DNA from: Hsuehochloa calcarea
Lineage: Eukaryota; Streptophyta; Magnoliopsida; Poales; Poaceae
Direction of reading: 5' to 3'
Assembly: GCA_036346395.1 (NCBI GenBank)
Contig: JAYEVG010000067.1
Location: 62,001-126,000 of the forward strand
DNA length: 64,000 nt
A program made the position numbers and the translations under genes. The notes under the pieces were generated by a model. That model ran no database searches. It saw nothing but the letters and a program-made list of their open reading frames with translations, and had not been told where the DNA came from. Each line of letters opens with the position of its first letter. Position 1 is the first letter of the stretch. Shown here piece by piece: positions 11,376 through 22,510 of this stretch.

Positions 11376-11795
11376 CATCCTCTCGAGTTTCTTCATCCGC
11401 GCCGGGATATCTACAACCTATGCAGACACAACATCGTCGTCGCCCACCATGGAGGAAAGGGCAATGCCTGAATCTGATACCAAGTTGTGATGTGCCTCAC
11501 GTAAGGAACGTATAGGGTGTGAGTGGGGGTTTAGGCTCGGGCTTGCGCCCGTGAGCCGTGATGGAGGGAGAGGGGCGGTGCATGACAAGAGGGAGGCGGT
11601 GCGTGCCGGATGCAGGGAGGAGCAAGGGGGAAGGAGATTAGGGATACTAATCTGCTTACTTTATTTCAGCCTCTCATCTCTTTTAAATACAGTCTTTACA
11701 AATAAAGAGATCGAAAGGATCTCAATCTAATCTAACGAGATCGGAAAGACCTCAATCTAATCTTTCCAACCAATCTGATCGTAAGGATATTTTCT
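11376..11795 (-). mobile_element. gypsy C1 stub: start of gag region, PBS and partial 5' LTR
   Basis: This stretch matches 32347-32800 of element C2 over its length: the leader (tcgagtttcttcat), the atggaggaaagggcaatgcc segment, a PBS-like gaatctgatacca at 11470-11482 and an LTR beginning TGTGATGTGCC at 11486. Similarity stops near 11795 (aaggatattttct), so both the LTR end and the element body are lost. Confidence 0.75.
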
Positions 11796-13535
11796 GGAAA
11801 ATCTAAAACTATTTGGACTTATGTGAAAATATTTTGACTTTTCTACTCGTGGAACGAAAATAATGCCTTCAATGTGAAATTTGACATATCTTTTGAATGG
11901 AGACTCGTTTTCTGAAAATTCTTTTTGGAAAAGATTCTGAGGAGTATAAAGTTTATTTATGCAAAATTACAAAGCATTTATACTTTATTTGAAAAAGATT
12001 TGACTTTTTCTCACTTTGATCAAATACTGAAAATTCATACTTTTGCATAATTTTGTGTTGTTAGTGATTTTTGTATCTCCAAATAGGTTCATGATTTGAG
12101 GAAGACATAATCATAATGTTTGATCCACTATAGTTGATATTCTATGCCAAATTTTATCAGATTTATTGGAACTCTTTTAACTAGTTTTTTAGCTATCTTT
12201 CAAAGCTCAAATGGAATGTCAAAATCTGAAAACCTGAAACTATGTTATTTTCATACCTTAAAAATGGTTGATATTTGGTTGTACCTCCCAAAATTAAACT
12301 TGTGTGTATTTGTAAGGACTAGCTCCATGATTTATCTCATATTTTTTGGAGCTTGTTTCCCCATATTTCCCAGTGCCTTAAGGAGTTTTGCCTATATCTG
12401 TTAAGCTCAACATGATGTCAAATACACATGTCTCTTTGCTCGTTTAGAAAATGAGTATGGTATTTTCATGAAAAATGTTTCTTCGATAGATTTCCAGAGT
12501 GAGCTTATTCGAATGTGTTTCAACTATCATTTCCTTTAGTAAACTCAAAATATGGCCTCATTGCAGGTTGTTTTGCTCTTTTCGGCCATAAAGGGGGAGT
12601 TTATAACGTATTATGGTTTCCTTAAAATTTATTGAAACCAAACCCCCAAATAGGTCATATGTATCTATTTCATACTCTTTATGATCAAAATAAGATGAAT
12701 TCATTGCCGAGCTCATTATTTTGCAAAGACTCCTTTTTGGCTTAGCTTTAGTATGCATTTTTGGTGATTAATGCCAAAAGGAGGAGAATTTCTGAGCTAT
12801 GATAAATTTTCTACATTTGGAAGATTGATATATTCTCTTGTTATTTCACCTTATTTCATGCATGTCTCGAGCAGGACATACATATAGCCGCCTGTATGCA
12901 TCGTGTGCATAAGCTTGCCATTCTTATATGCATAATGCTTCAAGCTTTAATTGTAATGCCTGAAGCTTTAATTGCTTAGTGACATGCATGGATATAGTTC
13001 AAATAGCTTAAATTCGCTATCATATGTTAATTTATATCAAAAGTTGTTATTGATGATGGATTTGTCATTAATCATCAAAAATGGGAGGTTATAATCTCAA
13101 GCTCCATTAATTTATTTTTGGTGATTAATGATAAATCTATATGTGAGACTAACATATTTGTTGACTATAATATTATTCAGTCTCATTTGGATGAAAAGGT
13201 GAAAATCATAGAGGTATGCATTCGATGTCATATTCTTATATCTTGTTGTATTCCTCGAATCCAAAATATAGGTTAAACTCCGCCAAAAGTCTAACTTGAA
13301 TATGTGCATATATTTTTGTTACACATTCTTGTATGCACACATTTAGGGAGAGTTCACTCTATATTTTGTGGTTTCATTAGTATTGGTCATTGTTCTTCCA
13401 TCCACTTATATTAATGATCTCTACTTTAGAATGTATTCTTGAGTATATAAAGCTTTTGTAGTTGAAATATACTCATGTTAATTCAATTTCAATTATTTGC
13501 AATTGGATTGTCATCAATCACCAAAAAGGGGAGAT
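11796..13535 (+). mobile_element. Sirevirus-like copia 3' untranslated region with multiple polypurine tracts
   Basis: The stretch is AT-rich with no pol frame. It carries repeated PPT-like blocks on the plus strand, several next to a gtgattaatg motif: ataaagggggag near 12585, ccaaaaggaggag near 12772, tcaaaaatgggagg near 13075, and aaaaaggggaga at 13523-13534 directly before the LTR. Repeated PPTs upstream of the 3' LTR are a described trait of the Sirevirus lineage of Ty1/copia. The block at about 13075-13200 also resembles the LTR start that follows at 13536 (both run into ggtgattaatga... gactaacat), so it may be a remnant of a second, older LTR edge. Confidence 0.6.
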
Positions 13536-14122
13536 TGAAGAATCTAGACCCGCCATTATGAGTTAATAGAGTATTTTGGTAATTAATGACAATCGTCATG
13601 CGGACTAACATTTTCCATGAGTTGGTGAAAGAGGTTGAGTCCCATGATGATGAAGACTTTTGGTGGCATTGTGAGTTAATTGTCATCAAGTTAAGATTCA
13701 GGATGAAGGATATCATCATGTGCTTATGAACATCAAGACAAGATCCCGAAGTGAAGAAGATCATCATGTGTTGACGATATTCAAGTCAAGAACTTAGAGT
13801 AAAGGAAACCATCATGTGTTGATGATTATCAAATCAAGAACCCGGATTTGGAGCGAAGATGTTCCTCATCAAGTGATCAATCAAAGATGGATGTTCAAGG
13901 CAAAGGTATGACTAGCATAGGATAAGGTTGTATTCCTAGTCTTTTACCGGTCTCAGTGTTTGGTTAGAAGACCAGATTGCTAGTATGGGTTACCGTACTA
14001 TTAAGAGGGGTCTTGTCTAGTAGCTTAAATCTCATCATGTGTTGATTGCTCAATCCCGTTTGCTCTAGCTCTTTTAGGCATGATGGTATTGTTTGCAAAT
14101 GTGTTTTGCAAATAGTTCAAGC
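13536..14122 (+). repeat. Sirevirus-like 3' LTR, left part
   Basis: It begins TGAAGAATCTAGACC directly after the PPT and continues in sequence with 24644 once the B1 insertion is removed. Each side keeps one copy of the 5-bp target AAGCT. Motifs such as caaatgtgttttgcaaat near its right end recur in the right part. Confidence 0.7.
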
Positions 14123-14571
14123 TTGTAACACCCTGACTATAAGGAAGTCAAGATGTCACCTAAAACCACTACTCTTTAGAAGAATAACATCAAAACACAT
14201 GACAAGGTTAATCAAGTAGTAAGATTATACGGAAACAAGAATTCATCATCAAGTTTAATCAATGGAATGGAAATAAACAATTCTGAGAGATAAGGTAGTT
14301 ATGACCAAACTGGCTTATTACAATTCAACACAAGTCATAATTAACGACAGTAAAAGTCCTCAAAATGTTTGGTTTATGGTAGTGAGTGCATCGTGATGAA
14401 CTACCCTCCACAAGATCATTCTTCCTTGTCATTTACCTAAATAAGACAATAAAGCAAGAATGAGCCAAAGACTCAGCAAGTAACTGTATGTAACAATCAA
14501 ATTTTCCATGAGCAATATATCACAATTATCATTTGAACATTTACTGGAAACGAATTTATGAATGGATGAAG
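14123..14571 (-). repeat. B1 left LTR, truncated
   Basis: Identical in layout to the first 449 bases of the LTRs at 15743 and 22511 (TGTAACACCCTGACTATAAG). At 14571 it switches to internal gag sequence (gcgaaagatgaag, as at 21339), with at most one base of junction homology. Confidence 0.92.
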
Positions 14572-15564
14572 CGAAAGATGAAGAACGTGGCGCCGAAGAG
14601 GAAGACTACCACTGCTGAACCGGACGGGAGTTTTGGTTCTTTTGAAACCTCTTAGCAGCGGGTCGCTGAAAAGACCGACCACCTCCACCGAAACTCCGCT
14701 TCTGGCCACTGCCAGATCCACCAGTAGCAACAGAACCACTAGCAACATGCCCTTGCGACGAAGGAGCTCTTTCCAACTCCATCCCTCTAGCCTGCTCAAC
14801 CACCGAGCTAAAGTCACGTGAACTGTTGCTCCCGTAATCGGGCGATACTCTCGATTGAGGCCCCGCCGGAACCTCTTAGCCTTCTCTTTATCATCACTTG
14901 CCACGGCTGGAACAAAACGCACCAGATTGTTAAATCCGGCCTCATACTCAGAAACTGACATCTTTCCTTGCACAAAGGTCAGAAGTGATTGCTCCATCTT
15001 CTCGATGAAGGAGTCAGGATAAAACTATGTCCTGAACCTCTCTACAAATACCTCCCAAATAATGAGAACCGCTATTTGAGTCCTGGAAGACAGGACCCCT
15101 TCCCACCAGATGTCGGCCTGGCCCTTTAGCTGAAAGGCCACAAATCGCGCCTTCTGCGCGGATGACAGCTCTAAGGCTCCAAACTGACGCTCCATGTACC
15201 TCAACCATCCGCGCACTGAACCGGTGTACTGCTCCGTCAAAGTGTCCAGACGGCGACATCCACTCACTGAGGCTCATCCTAGCCTCGGGTGGAGCGAAGC
15301 GACAACGAGTTCCGCCACAAAGCAGGCCGCAGGAATGGCCGCCTGCAATTGTTGGCGGAGTTGTTGATTCTCCCTTAATAGGTTCTGAATGAGATCAGCT
15401 GGTGCGGCCGGTGGCTCAGCGACCGGAGGCGCAGCTGAGGCAATCTCCTCAGTAGCAGCACCAGCCAACCCTTCAGACGAAGACGATGTAGCTGCCGGAC
15501 CGCGGCCACGACCACGACTACGGGTCGGTGGACGACCAAGACCACGGCCTCTACCTCTTGCCAT
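14572..15564 (-). pseudogene. B1 left-copy gag, broken
   Basis: The start is the ATG at 15564 (MARGRGRG, an Arg/Gly-rich N-terminus). Retrotransposon-gag core segments follow at 15025-15267 (ARFVAFQLKGQADIWWEGV) and 14497-14997 (KMSVSEYEAGFNNLVRFVP, KEKAKRFRRGLN). The copy ends in the basic region before the zinc knuckles because the deletion at 14571 removed everything downstream. It is a sister of 21311-22332. Private lesions at CAG/CTG sites near 14820-14860 and 15195-15240 break the frame where the sister is clean. Confidence 0.85.
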
Positions 15565-15728
15565 CTATGAACAACACAACAGAAAGAAAACCAAATACTT
15601 AGCTCAACGAACTGATAACAAAATAATTGGAACATAACCAAGCAATTGCGGAAAAACAATGGTTTACCCAACCCTTCCTATTGTGCACAGTGTGTCATTT
15701 TAATATTGTTACCACAGACCTGAAGCCC

Positions 15729-15740
15729 GCTCTGATACCA
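15729..15740 (-). other. B1 left-copy primer-binding site (tRNA-iMet)
   Basis: gctctgatacca on the plus strand lies two bases from the LTR at 15743. It shows that this LTR is the 5' LTR of the left copy as well as the 3' LTR of the right copy. Confidence 0.9.
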
Positions 15741-15742
15741 AC

Positions 15743-17850
15743 TGTAACACCCTGACTATAAGGAAGTCAAGATGTCACCTAAAACCACTACTCTTTAGAA
15801 GAATAACATCAAAACACATGACAAGGTTAATCAAGTAGTAAGATTATACGGAAACAAGAATTCATCATCAAGTTTAATAAATGGAATGGAAATAAACAAT
15901 TCTGAGAGATAAGGTAGTTATGACCAAACTGGCTTATTACAATTCAACACAAGTCATAATTAACGACAGTAAAAGTCCTCAAAATGTTTGGTTTATGGTA
16001 GTGAGTGCATCGTGATGAACTACCCTCCACAAGATCATTCTTCCTTGTCATTTACCTAAATAAGACAATAAAGCAAGAATGAGCCAAAGACTCAGCAAGT
16101 AACTGTATGTAACAATCAAACATTCCATGAGCAATATATCACAATTATCATTTGAACATTTACTGGAAACGAATTTATGAATGGATGAAGTGGAATGATG
16201 CATTGAAGGAAATGGACATATTCTTTGCATATACGGTATAGCGAGTGAATCACCCGTCGGTGTTCACTTAAAGTAATCGTATGAAGAACGTTTCATACGA
16301 CCGTCCAACGTGGCCCACATTGGAATGGTGGACTCACGTACCCATTCTGGAGTTGATGGGATTTTCAAGTGCCCATACTGGAATTGATGGGTCTTACAAA
16401 TGTAATACATGCATGTCATGATGTGATCCCATGGCAATATTAAATAGTACTCATAAATGAAAAGAAACACATGGCATTCATCTACAAGTACGAACAAATA
16501 TAATCATTCATTCACACATCACATATTGCATCAATCATAGTATACAAGTTACTTGCCTGCCGCGCTGCAACGGGTTGGGAGGTAATTGAGATACCCCTCC
16601 ACTCACCGCTTCACCGCCTACAATATAAAGTAATCAAAATGAGGAAAAACGAGTATGGCAATGCTACACGTGTCCTCCCACAATCTCTAGCCAAACCAAC
16701 CAAACAAAAGTTCAATTTGATCAATTTACCCAAACATTCCAAATATCCCTAATCTGGCAGTTTTACTAGAAAATTCACCAATAAAAAACCGTAAGTCCAA
16801 AAGACCTGAAACCAGTGCTCATCTTTTCTTAACTTAACTAGATACGAAACTCTAGTTGATGGTAAACTCTAATTCGGCCAAAACAGAGGTCTAACCATCC
16901 AATGAAAAATTATAACTGCAGTCTGCCCAGAAATCAGAACATCCCTAAAGAAAAGGCTCTAACTTTTACACCACTGATCCAAATAAAGTGATCTTTATCA
17001 GCCTGGAAACATGGTGAAATTATCTGCATAAACCTAGTTGGGTGGCCGACCTGATTCTGAATCTAACTAGATCAAATCCTAGGTGCAACCGACTATACCC
17101 AGAATTTCTGACAGACAGAGCAGTACGTGGTAAAACAGTCATAACTTTTAATCTACTGGGTGAAAATTCGTGATCCAGGTGCCAAAAGAAAGCTAATGAA
17201 ACCAGGAACAATTCTTCATAAGGCGAAGACATCCAATTCTGACTCTAAGATGCCTAAAACCGAGTTACAACGTTCTGGACCGAATCAATCTACTGACAGA
17301 GATTAGACGATACTACTAAAATCATTGAATCGACAACTCAAACGCAATCAAACAGCGATGGGGTCTCTCATTACCCTTGTATAACCGAAAAATGATGAGG
17401 ATCAACTTCCCGAAGACTTCTCCTCTCCTTCTTTGGCCGGCCCCAACTCCACGAACCCGAGTGGATTGCAAACGCCCGGCGGAGGAAGAACCGAAGGTGT
17501 ACGCGTGGAAGACCGGGTGTGCAACTCCGGGGGATCACCAATGGCAGCCACCAATGGAGGAGGAGGCGCCTAGGAGGAGGGGAGGCGCCGGGTGGAGGGG
17601 GAGATGGGGGCGGCTCAAGGGGGAGGAGGTGGAGGCTCTAGGGTTTGGGGGGGAAGTGATGCCCCCCCCCCTTTTGGCCGGCCCCTACATGGGCCGGCCG
17701 GCCCCCTCATGGGCCACCTGGGTCGCGAACTGCGGCCCAGGTTGTCTGGCAATAACGTTTACCCCGAAGATTGGAATTTTCCGACGAAAACAATTTCTTT
17801 TACTCTCTCCGACCTCTTTCTTTTTACCGAACCATTTCCGGATTATTACA
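15743..17850 (-). repeat. B1 middle LTR, complete (2108 bp)
   Basis: Ends are TGTAACACCC and ATTATTACA. Its left border touches a PBS and its right border touches a polypurine tract, so it is shared by two tandem element bodies. It is nearly identical to the LTR at 22511-24638. Plus-strand frames such as 17377-17865 fall in its GC-rich end and are not genes. Confidence 0.93.
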
Positions 17851-17866
17851 GTCCACCCCCCTTAAC
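17851..17866 (-). other. B1 polypurine tract
   Basis: The plus strand reads gtccaccccccttaac; the element strand is therefore purine-rich (TTAAGGGGGGTGG) right at the LTR edge, the primer for plus-strand synthesis. Confidence 0.85.
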
Positions 17867-17943
17867 AGGATTCGACCTCGAATCTATTCAACGATCCAAC
17901 AGAAAGAAATAAATACCGGAAATTACAACTTAAACAATTTACC

Positions 17944-19330
17944 TTAATCGAACAGGTCAGGGTAATGTTCTCGCATGCGGGACTTCAACTCCCAAGTGGC
18001 CTCTCTCTCAGTCTGATGAGACCAAAGAACTTTGACATACTTCAGGGTCTTGTTCCTCAGAACCCGTTCTGATTCTTCTAATATCTTCACTGGCCGGGAC
18101 TCGAAGGTAAGGTCTTGCTTAACAATCAAAGGCTCCAAAGGAATGACATGATCTGGGTCTCTCAGAAACTTTCTCAGCATCGAAACATGAAACACGTTGT
18201 GAACCCCACTCATAGAATCAGGAAGGTCCAAACGGTAAGCTAGCTTTCCAATTCGTGCCACGATTGGGAAGGGTCCAACATACCTTGGACTAAGCTTCCC
18301 TTTAGTGCCGAAACGCACTACGCCTTTAGATGGCGATACTCTCAACAGAACTTCATTTCCCACCTCGAATTCCAAATATCGTCTTCTGACATCAGCGTAG
18401 CTCTTCTGTCGGCTCTGGGCAGCCAACAAATTCTGCCTAACCTCTGCCACTCTAGCCACTGTCTGCTGAACCCAGTCGGGACCCAAGACTGCCCGCTCTC
18501 CAACCTCATCCCAGCACAACGGGGACCTGCACTTACGCCCATAAAGAACCTCGTATGGTGCAGCTCGAATACTGGAATGATAACTATTGTTATAAGCAAA
18601 CTCTGCCAAGGCTAAATGCTCTTCCCAATTCCCTTTCCAGGATAAAACACAACACCTGAGCATGTCTTCTAATGTCTGAATGGTGCGCTCAGACTGTCCA
18701 TCTGTTTGGGGATGAAAGGCTGTGCTAAGACGGAGTTGTGTGCCCAATGCACTCTGCAAACTTTCCCAGAATTTGGAAACGAACTTGGCATCTCGGTCAG
18801 AAACAATGGTCTTTGGCACTCCGTGCAAACGCACAATTTCTCGTACATAAAGAGGAGCCAAATCGCTTGCCGAATTGGTTGTACGAATAGGAATGAAATG
18901 TGCAGACTTACTGAACCGGTCCACAATTACCCAAATAGCATCCTTTCCTCGCTGCGTGCGAGGTAAACCAACCACAAAATCCATAGATATATCGTCCCAT
19001 GGCCAAACTGGTACCTCCAAGGGTTGCAACAGTCCTGCTGGTCGCTTGTGCTCAGCCTTGACCCGCTGGCACACCCCACATGAAGCCACATACTGTGCGA
19101 TATCAATCTTCATCCGTTTCCACCAGAAACTTTTCTTTAAATCTTTGTACATCTTGGTCTCACCAGGATGTATGGTATAAGGAGTACAATGAGCCTCTTT
19201 CAAAATCTCCAATTTAACCTGAGACTCCTGTGGCACACAAAGGCGTCCTTTAAATCGCAAAGAATCAAACTTATCCACACTCAAGTGACCTTGCTTGCCC
19301 TCAAAGACAACGCTTCCTCCTCGTTGGAGC
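17944..19330 (-). pseudogene. B1 integrase with chromodomain-like C-terminus, long open frame
   Basis: A minus-strand frame of 471 codons (17944-19359) covers the HHCC zinc finger (HPGETKMYKDLKKSFWWKRM, then CGVCQRVKAEH), the catalytic core with Asp in MDFVVGLPRTQRG, Asp in IVSDRDAKFVSKF and Glu in FHPQTDGQSERTIQTLEDM, the GPF-like region (RYVGPFPIVARIG) and a C-terminal chromodomain-type segment (EREATWELKSRMREHYPDLF). Chromodomains steer chromovirus insertion to heterochromatin. The frame is open in this copy, but it is cut off from RNase H by the damaged tract at 19331-19580, so Pol as a whole is broken. Confidence 0.9.
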
Positions 19331-19579
19331 ATCGATCTTCTTCTTTGTGCTACTCGCACCCGATCCGGAAGGTGACTCTAAAATCAAGCGAGTCTCGATG
19401 CATGCGGTACCCATAAGCGAAGGAAATATCCATACACTCAAAGTCGCAATAAGACAAGCGAGGATAGGAGGTGTCGCCTTGCGACTCAAGGCATCGACTA
19501 CCACATTAGCCTTGGGATGGTGCTTGAATAGTAAGATCATAGTCCTTGATAAACTCTAGCCATCTCCTCTGTCTCAAGT

Positions 19580-21094
19580 TCAAGTCATACAGGTAAAGAT
19601 GTATTTCGTGCTCTTGTGGTCGGTGAACACATCACAAGATTCGCCGTACAAATAATGACGCCAGATCTTCAAAGCATGAATCACTGCAGCAAGCTCTAGA
19701 TCATGGGTGGGATAATTCTGTTCATGCTTCTTCAGCTGTCTCGATGCATAGGCAATCACTTTACCATCCTGCATGAGTACACAACCAAGTCCAACTATGG
19801 ACGCATCTGAATAGATAGTGAATCTCTTCCCAGGCTCAGGAAGAGTAAGAATTGGAGCAGTCACTAATCTATCTTTCAAAGTACAAAAACTGCGCTCACA
19901 AGCATCAGACCACTGGAACCTAACACCTTTCTGTGTCAACTGGGACATTGGTTTAGCAATGGTTGAAAAACCCTCCACAAACCGCCGGTAATAGCCAGCT
20001 AAACCCAGAAAACTCCTTACTTCTTTAACATTGGTTGGTCTCCTCCACTCTACCACTGTCGAAATCTTGCTAGGATCAACTAAAATACCCTTCTGATTAA
20101 GAACGTGACCCAAAAACCCAACTTCAGAAATCCAGAACTCACACTTCTTCAGCTTGGCATAGAATTGATTCTCTCTTAAAGTTTCAAGCACCAACCGCAA
20201 ATGGTGGGTGTGATCCTCCTCTGTCTTGGAATAAATCAAGATATCATCTATGAATACCACAACGAAATCATCAAGGTATTGATGCAGCATACTGTTCATG
20301 GCTTCCATGAAAACTGCAGGAGCATTCGTTAGTCCAAAAGATATAACTTTATACTCATAATGACCATACCTCGTAGAGAAAGCCGTTTTCTCAATATCCT
20401 GTTCACGAACTCGAATCTGATTATAACCCGACTGGAGATCAATCTTGGAAAATATCCTAGCTCCTTTCAACTGGTCGAAAAGGTCCTCAATGCGAGGCAA
20501 AGGATATTTGTTCTTCACAGTTGCCTGATTAAGCGCCCGATAATCTATGCACGTACGCCAGCTACCATCTTTCTTCTTAGTAAAAAGAACAGGTGCTCCC
20601 CATGGCGATACGCTTCGTTGAATCATACCTTTGGACAGTAGGTCGTCCAATTGTTTCTTCAATTCTTCCTGAAATGGCCGAGCCAAACGGTAAGAAGACT
20701 TGGACAAAGGCCGAGTTCCCGGAATAAGATCAATCCGGAACTCCACTTTCCTCACCGGAGGCATTCCGGGAAGTTCTATAGGAAAGACATCGAAAAACTC
20801 CTTCACAACTGGAATCTCCTCAATACGCCGCGAAGAATCGGTCTTTTCATTGAGGGAACAAAGTAATCCGATGGTCGATGCACGGTGGCTAGGGAATAGG
20901 TTAGCCAGTACAAATACTGAATCAGACGGTGCGCTGCCCTGGAATACCAGTTCTTCACCGGAAGGAGCTAGCAAGGTCACCGTCTTCCAGAAACAACAAA
21001 TCTTGGCACGGTATTGGAATAACGGTCCATACCGAATAACATCGAATGGTGCCAATTGAATAACCATAAGATTCGCAGATGAAAACCTCATCAT
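19580..21094 (-). pseudogene. B1 reverse transcriptase/RNase H, 504-codon open frame
   Basis: One open frame holds the end of the protease, the RT (FPIELPGMPPVRKVEF near residue 105, LFTKKKDGSWRTCIDYRALN near 180, active site FIDD at 20243-20254) and RNase H (IYSDASIVGLGCVLMQDGKV and THDLELAAVIHALKIWRHYL), ending in KYIFTCMT. It is the best preserved pol domain in the window. The stop after YIFT and the indels in the next 250 bases (19331-19580) separate it from integrase. The sister copy in B2 (41055-42535) carries more lesions. Confidence 0.9.
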
Positions 21095-21310
21095 CTATCG
21101 GTATAGAACAACCGGAATGACGGCAGAGCTAGAAATAAGTCCTCTGGGAGCCGACTACCACCGACTGAAATAAGTGAAAACTCAAACCCACTTTTCTAAC
21201 AAACTCCAAAGACACGACCGAGTAAGTAGCCCCCGAATCAAACAGTACAAAGGCATCATGCGAATCCACAAGTAAAGTACCTGTCACCACACCGAAAACA
21301 CTTCATGCCC
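21095..21310 (-). pseudogene. B1 protease start fused to first zinc knuckle by internal deletion
   Basis: On the minus strand a KCF-x-CG start of a zinc knuckle (about 21290-21305) runs directly into the segment that precedes the retropepsin FDSGATYS motif (about 21220-21250). In B2 the same two landmarks are about 400 bp apart (43150 and 42740) and enclose a second knuckle and a Pro-rich linker. The junction lies in tcaccac, present at both breakpoints in B2. Confidence 0.75.
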
Positions 21311-22332
21311 TGACCTGGGACAGGACGCAACTGTGGGGCGAAAGATGAAGAACGTGGCGCCGAAGAGGAAGACTACCACTACTGAACCGGACGGGAGTTT
21401 TGGTTCTTTTGAAACCTCTTAGCAGCGGGTCGCTGAAAAGACCCACCACCTCCACCGAAACTCCGCTTCTGGCCACTGCCAGATCCACCAGTAGCAACAG
21501 AACCACTAGCAACATGCCCTTGCGACGAAGGAGCTCTTTCCAACTCCATCCCTCTAGCCTTCTCAACCACCGAGCTAAACTCGCGTAGACCTGTTGCTCC
21601 CAGAATCTGGTGATACTCCTGATTGAGGCCCCGCCGGAACCTCTTAGCCTTCTCTTTATCATCACTTGCCACGGCTGGAACAAAACGCACCAGATTGTTA
21701 AATCCGGCCTCATACTCAGAAACTGACATCTTTCCTTGCACAAAGGTCAGAAGTGATTGCTCCATCTTCTCGATGAAGGAGTCAGGATAAAACTATGTCC
21801 TGAACCTCTCTACAAATACCTCCCAAATAAGAACCTGCTATTTGGAGTCTGGAAGGCGGGACCCCTTCCCACCAGATGTCGGCCTGGCCCTTCAGCTGAA
21901 AGGCCACAAATCGCGCCTTCTGCGCGGATGACAGCTCTAAGGCTCCAAACCGACGCTCCATGTACCTCAACCAGTCCGCAGCCTGAACCGGTGTGCCTGC
22001 TCCGTCAAAAGTGTCCAGACGAAGCGACATCCACTCACGGAGGCTCATCCTAGCCTCGGGTGGAGCGATAGCGATAACGAGTTCCGCCACAGCGCAGCAG
22101 CCGCAGGAATGGCCTTTGCAATTGTTGGCGGAGTTGTTGATTCTCCTTAATAGGTTACGAATGAGATCGGTGAGTGCGGCGGTGGCTCGGCCGACCGAGG
22201 CGCGGTGAGGCAATCTCCTCGAGAGCGAGACCACCAACCCTTGAGATTTAAGCGATGTAGGCTGCCGGACGCGCCACGACCACGACTACGGGTCGGTGGA
22301 CGACCACGACCACGGCCTCTACCTCTTGCCAT
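21311..22332 (-). pseudogene. B1 right-copy gag, broken
   Basis: Start ATG at 22332 (MARGRGRGRGRPP). The gag core is split over 21782-22237 (ARFVAFQLKGQADIWWEGV) and 21379-21765 (KMSVSEYEAGFNNLVRFVP, REFSSVVEKARGMELER, then a Ser/Gly-rich basic tail). A frame break lies at about 21766-21800. A tract at 22147-22270 has many CHG-type differences from the left copy, which disrupt the N-terminal region. Confidence 0.87.
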
Positions 22333-22496
22333 CTATGAACAACACAACAGAAAGAAAACCAAATACTTAGCTCAACGAACTGATAACAAAATAATTGGAA
22401 CATAACCAAGCAATTGCAGAAAAACAATGGTTTACCCAACCCTTCCTATTGTGCACAGTGTGTTATTTTAATATTGTTACCACAGACCTGAAGCCC

Positions 22497-22508
22497 GCTC
22501 TGATACCA
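22497..22508 (-). other. B1 primer-binding site (tRNA-iMet)
   Basis: gctctgatacca on the plus strand, two bases from the LTR start at 22511, complementary to initiator tRNA-Met. Confidence 0.92.
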
Positions 22509-22510
22509 AC

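Noticed and set aside
13075..13200. A second complete LTR start before 13536
   Set aside because: Similarity to the LTR edge is limited to about 120 bp with no matching end or target duplication; kept only as a note in the Sirevirus 3' region.
17660..17672. C run as polypurine tract
   Set aside because: It lies inside the LTR, not at its edge; the true tract is at 17851-17866.
17377..17912. Plus-strand ORFs of 162 and 106 codons
   Set aside because: Both lie in the B1 middle LTR antisense to the element; the equivalent in the right LTR changes frame.
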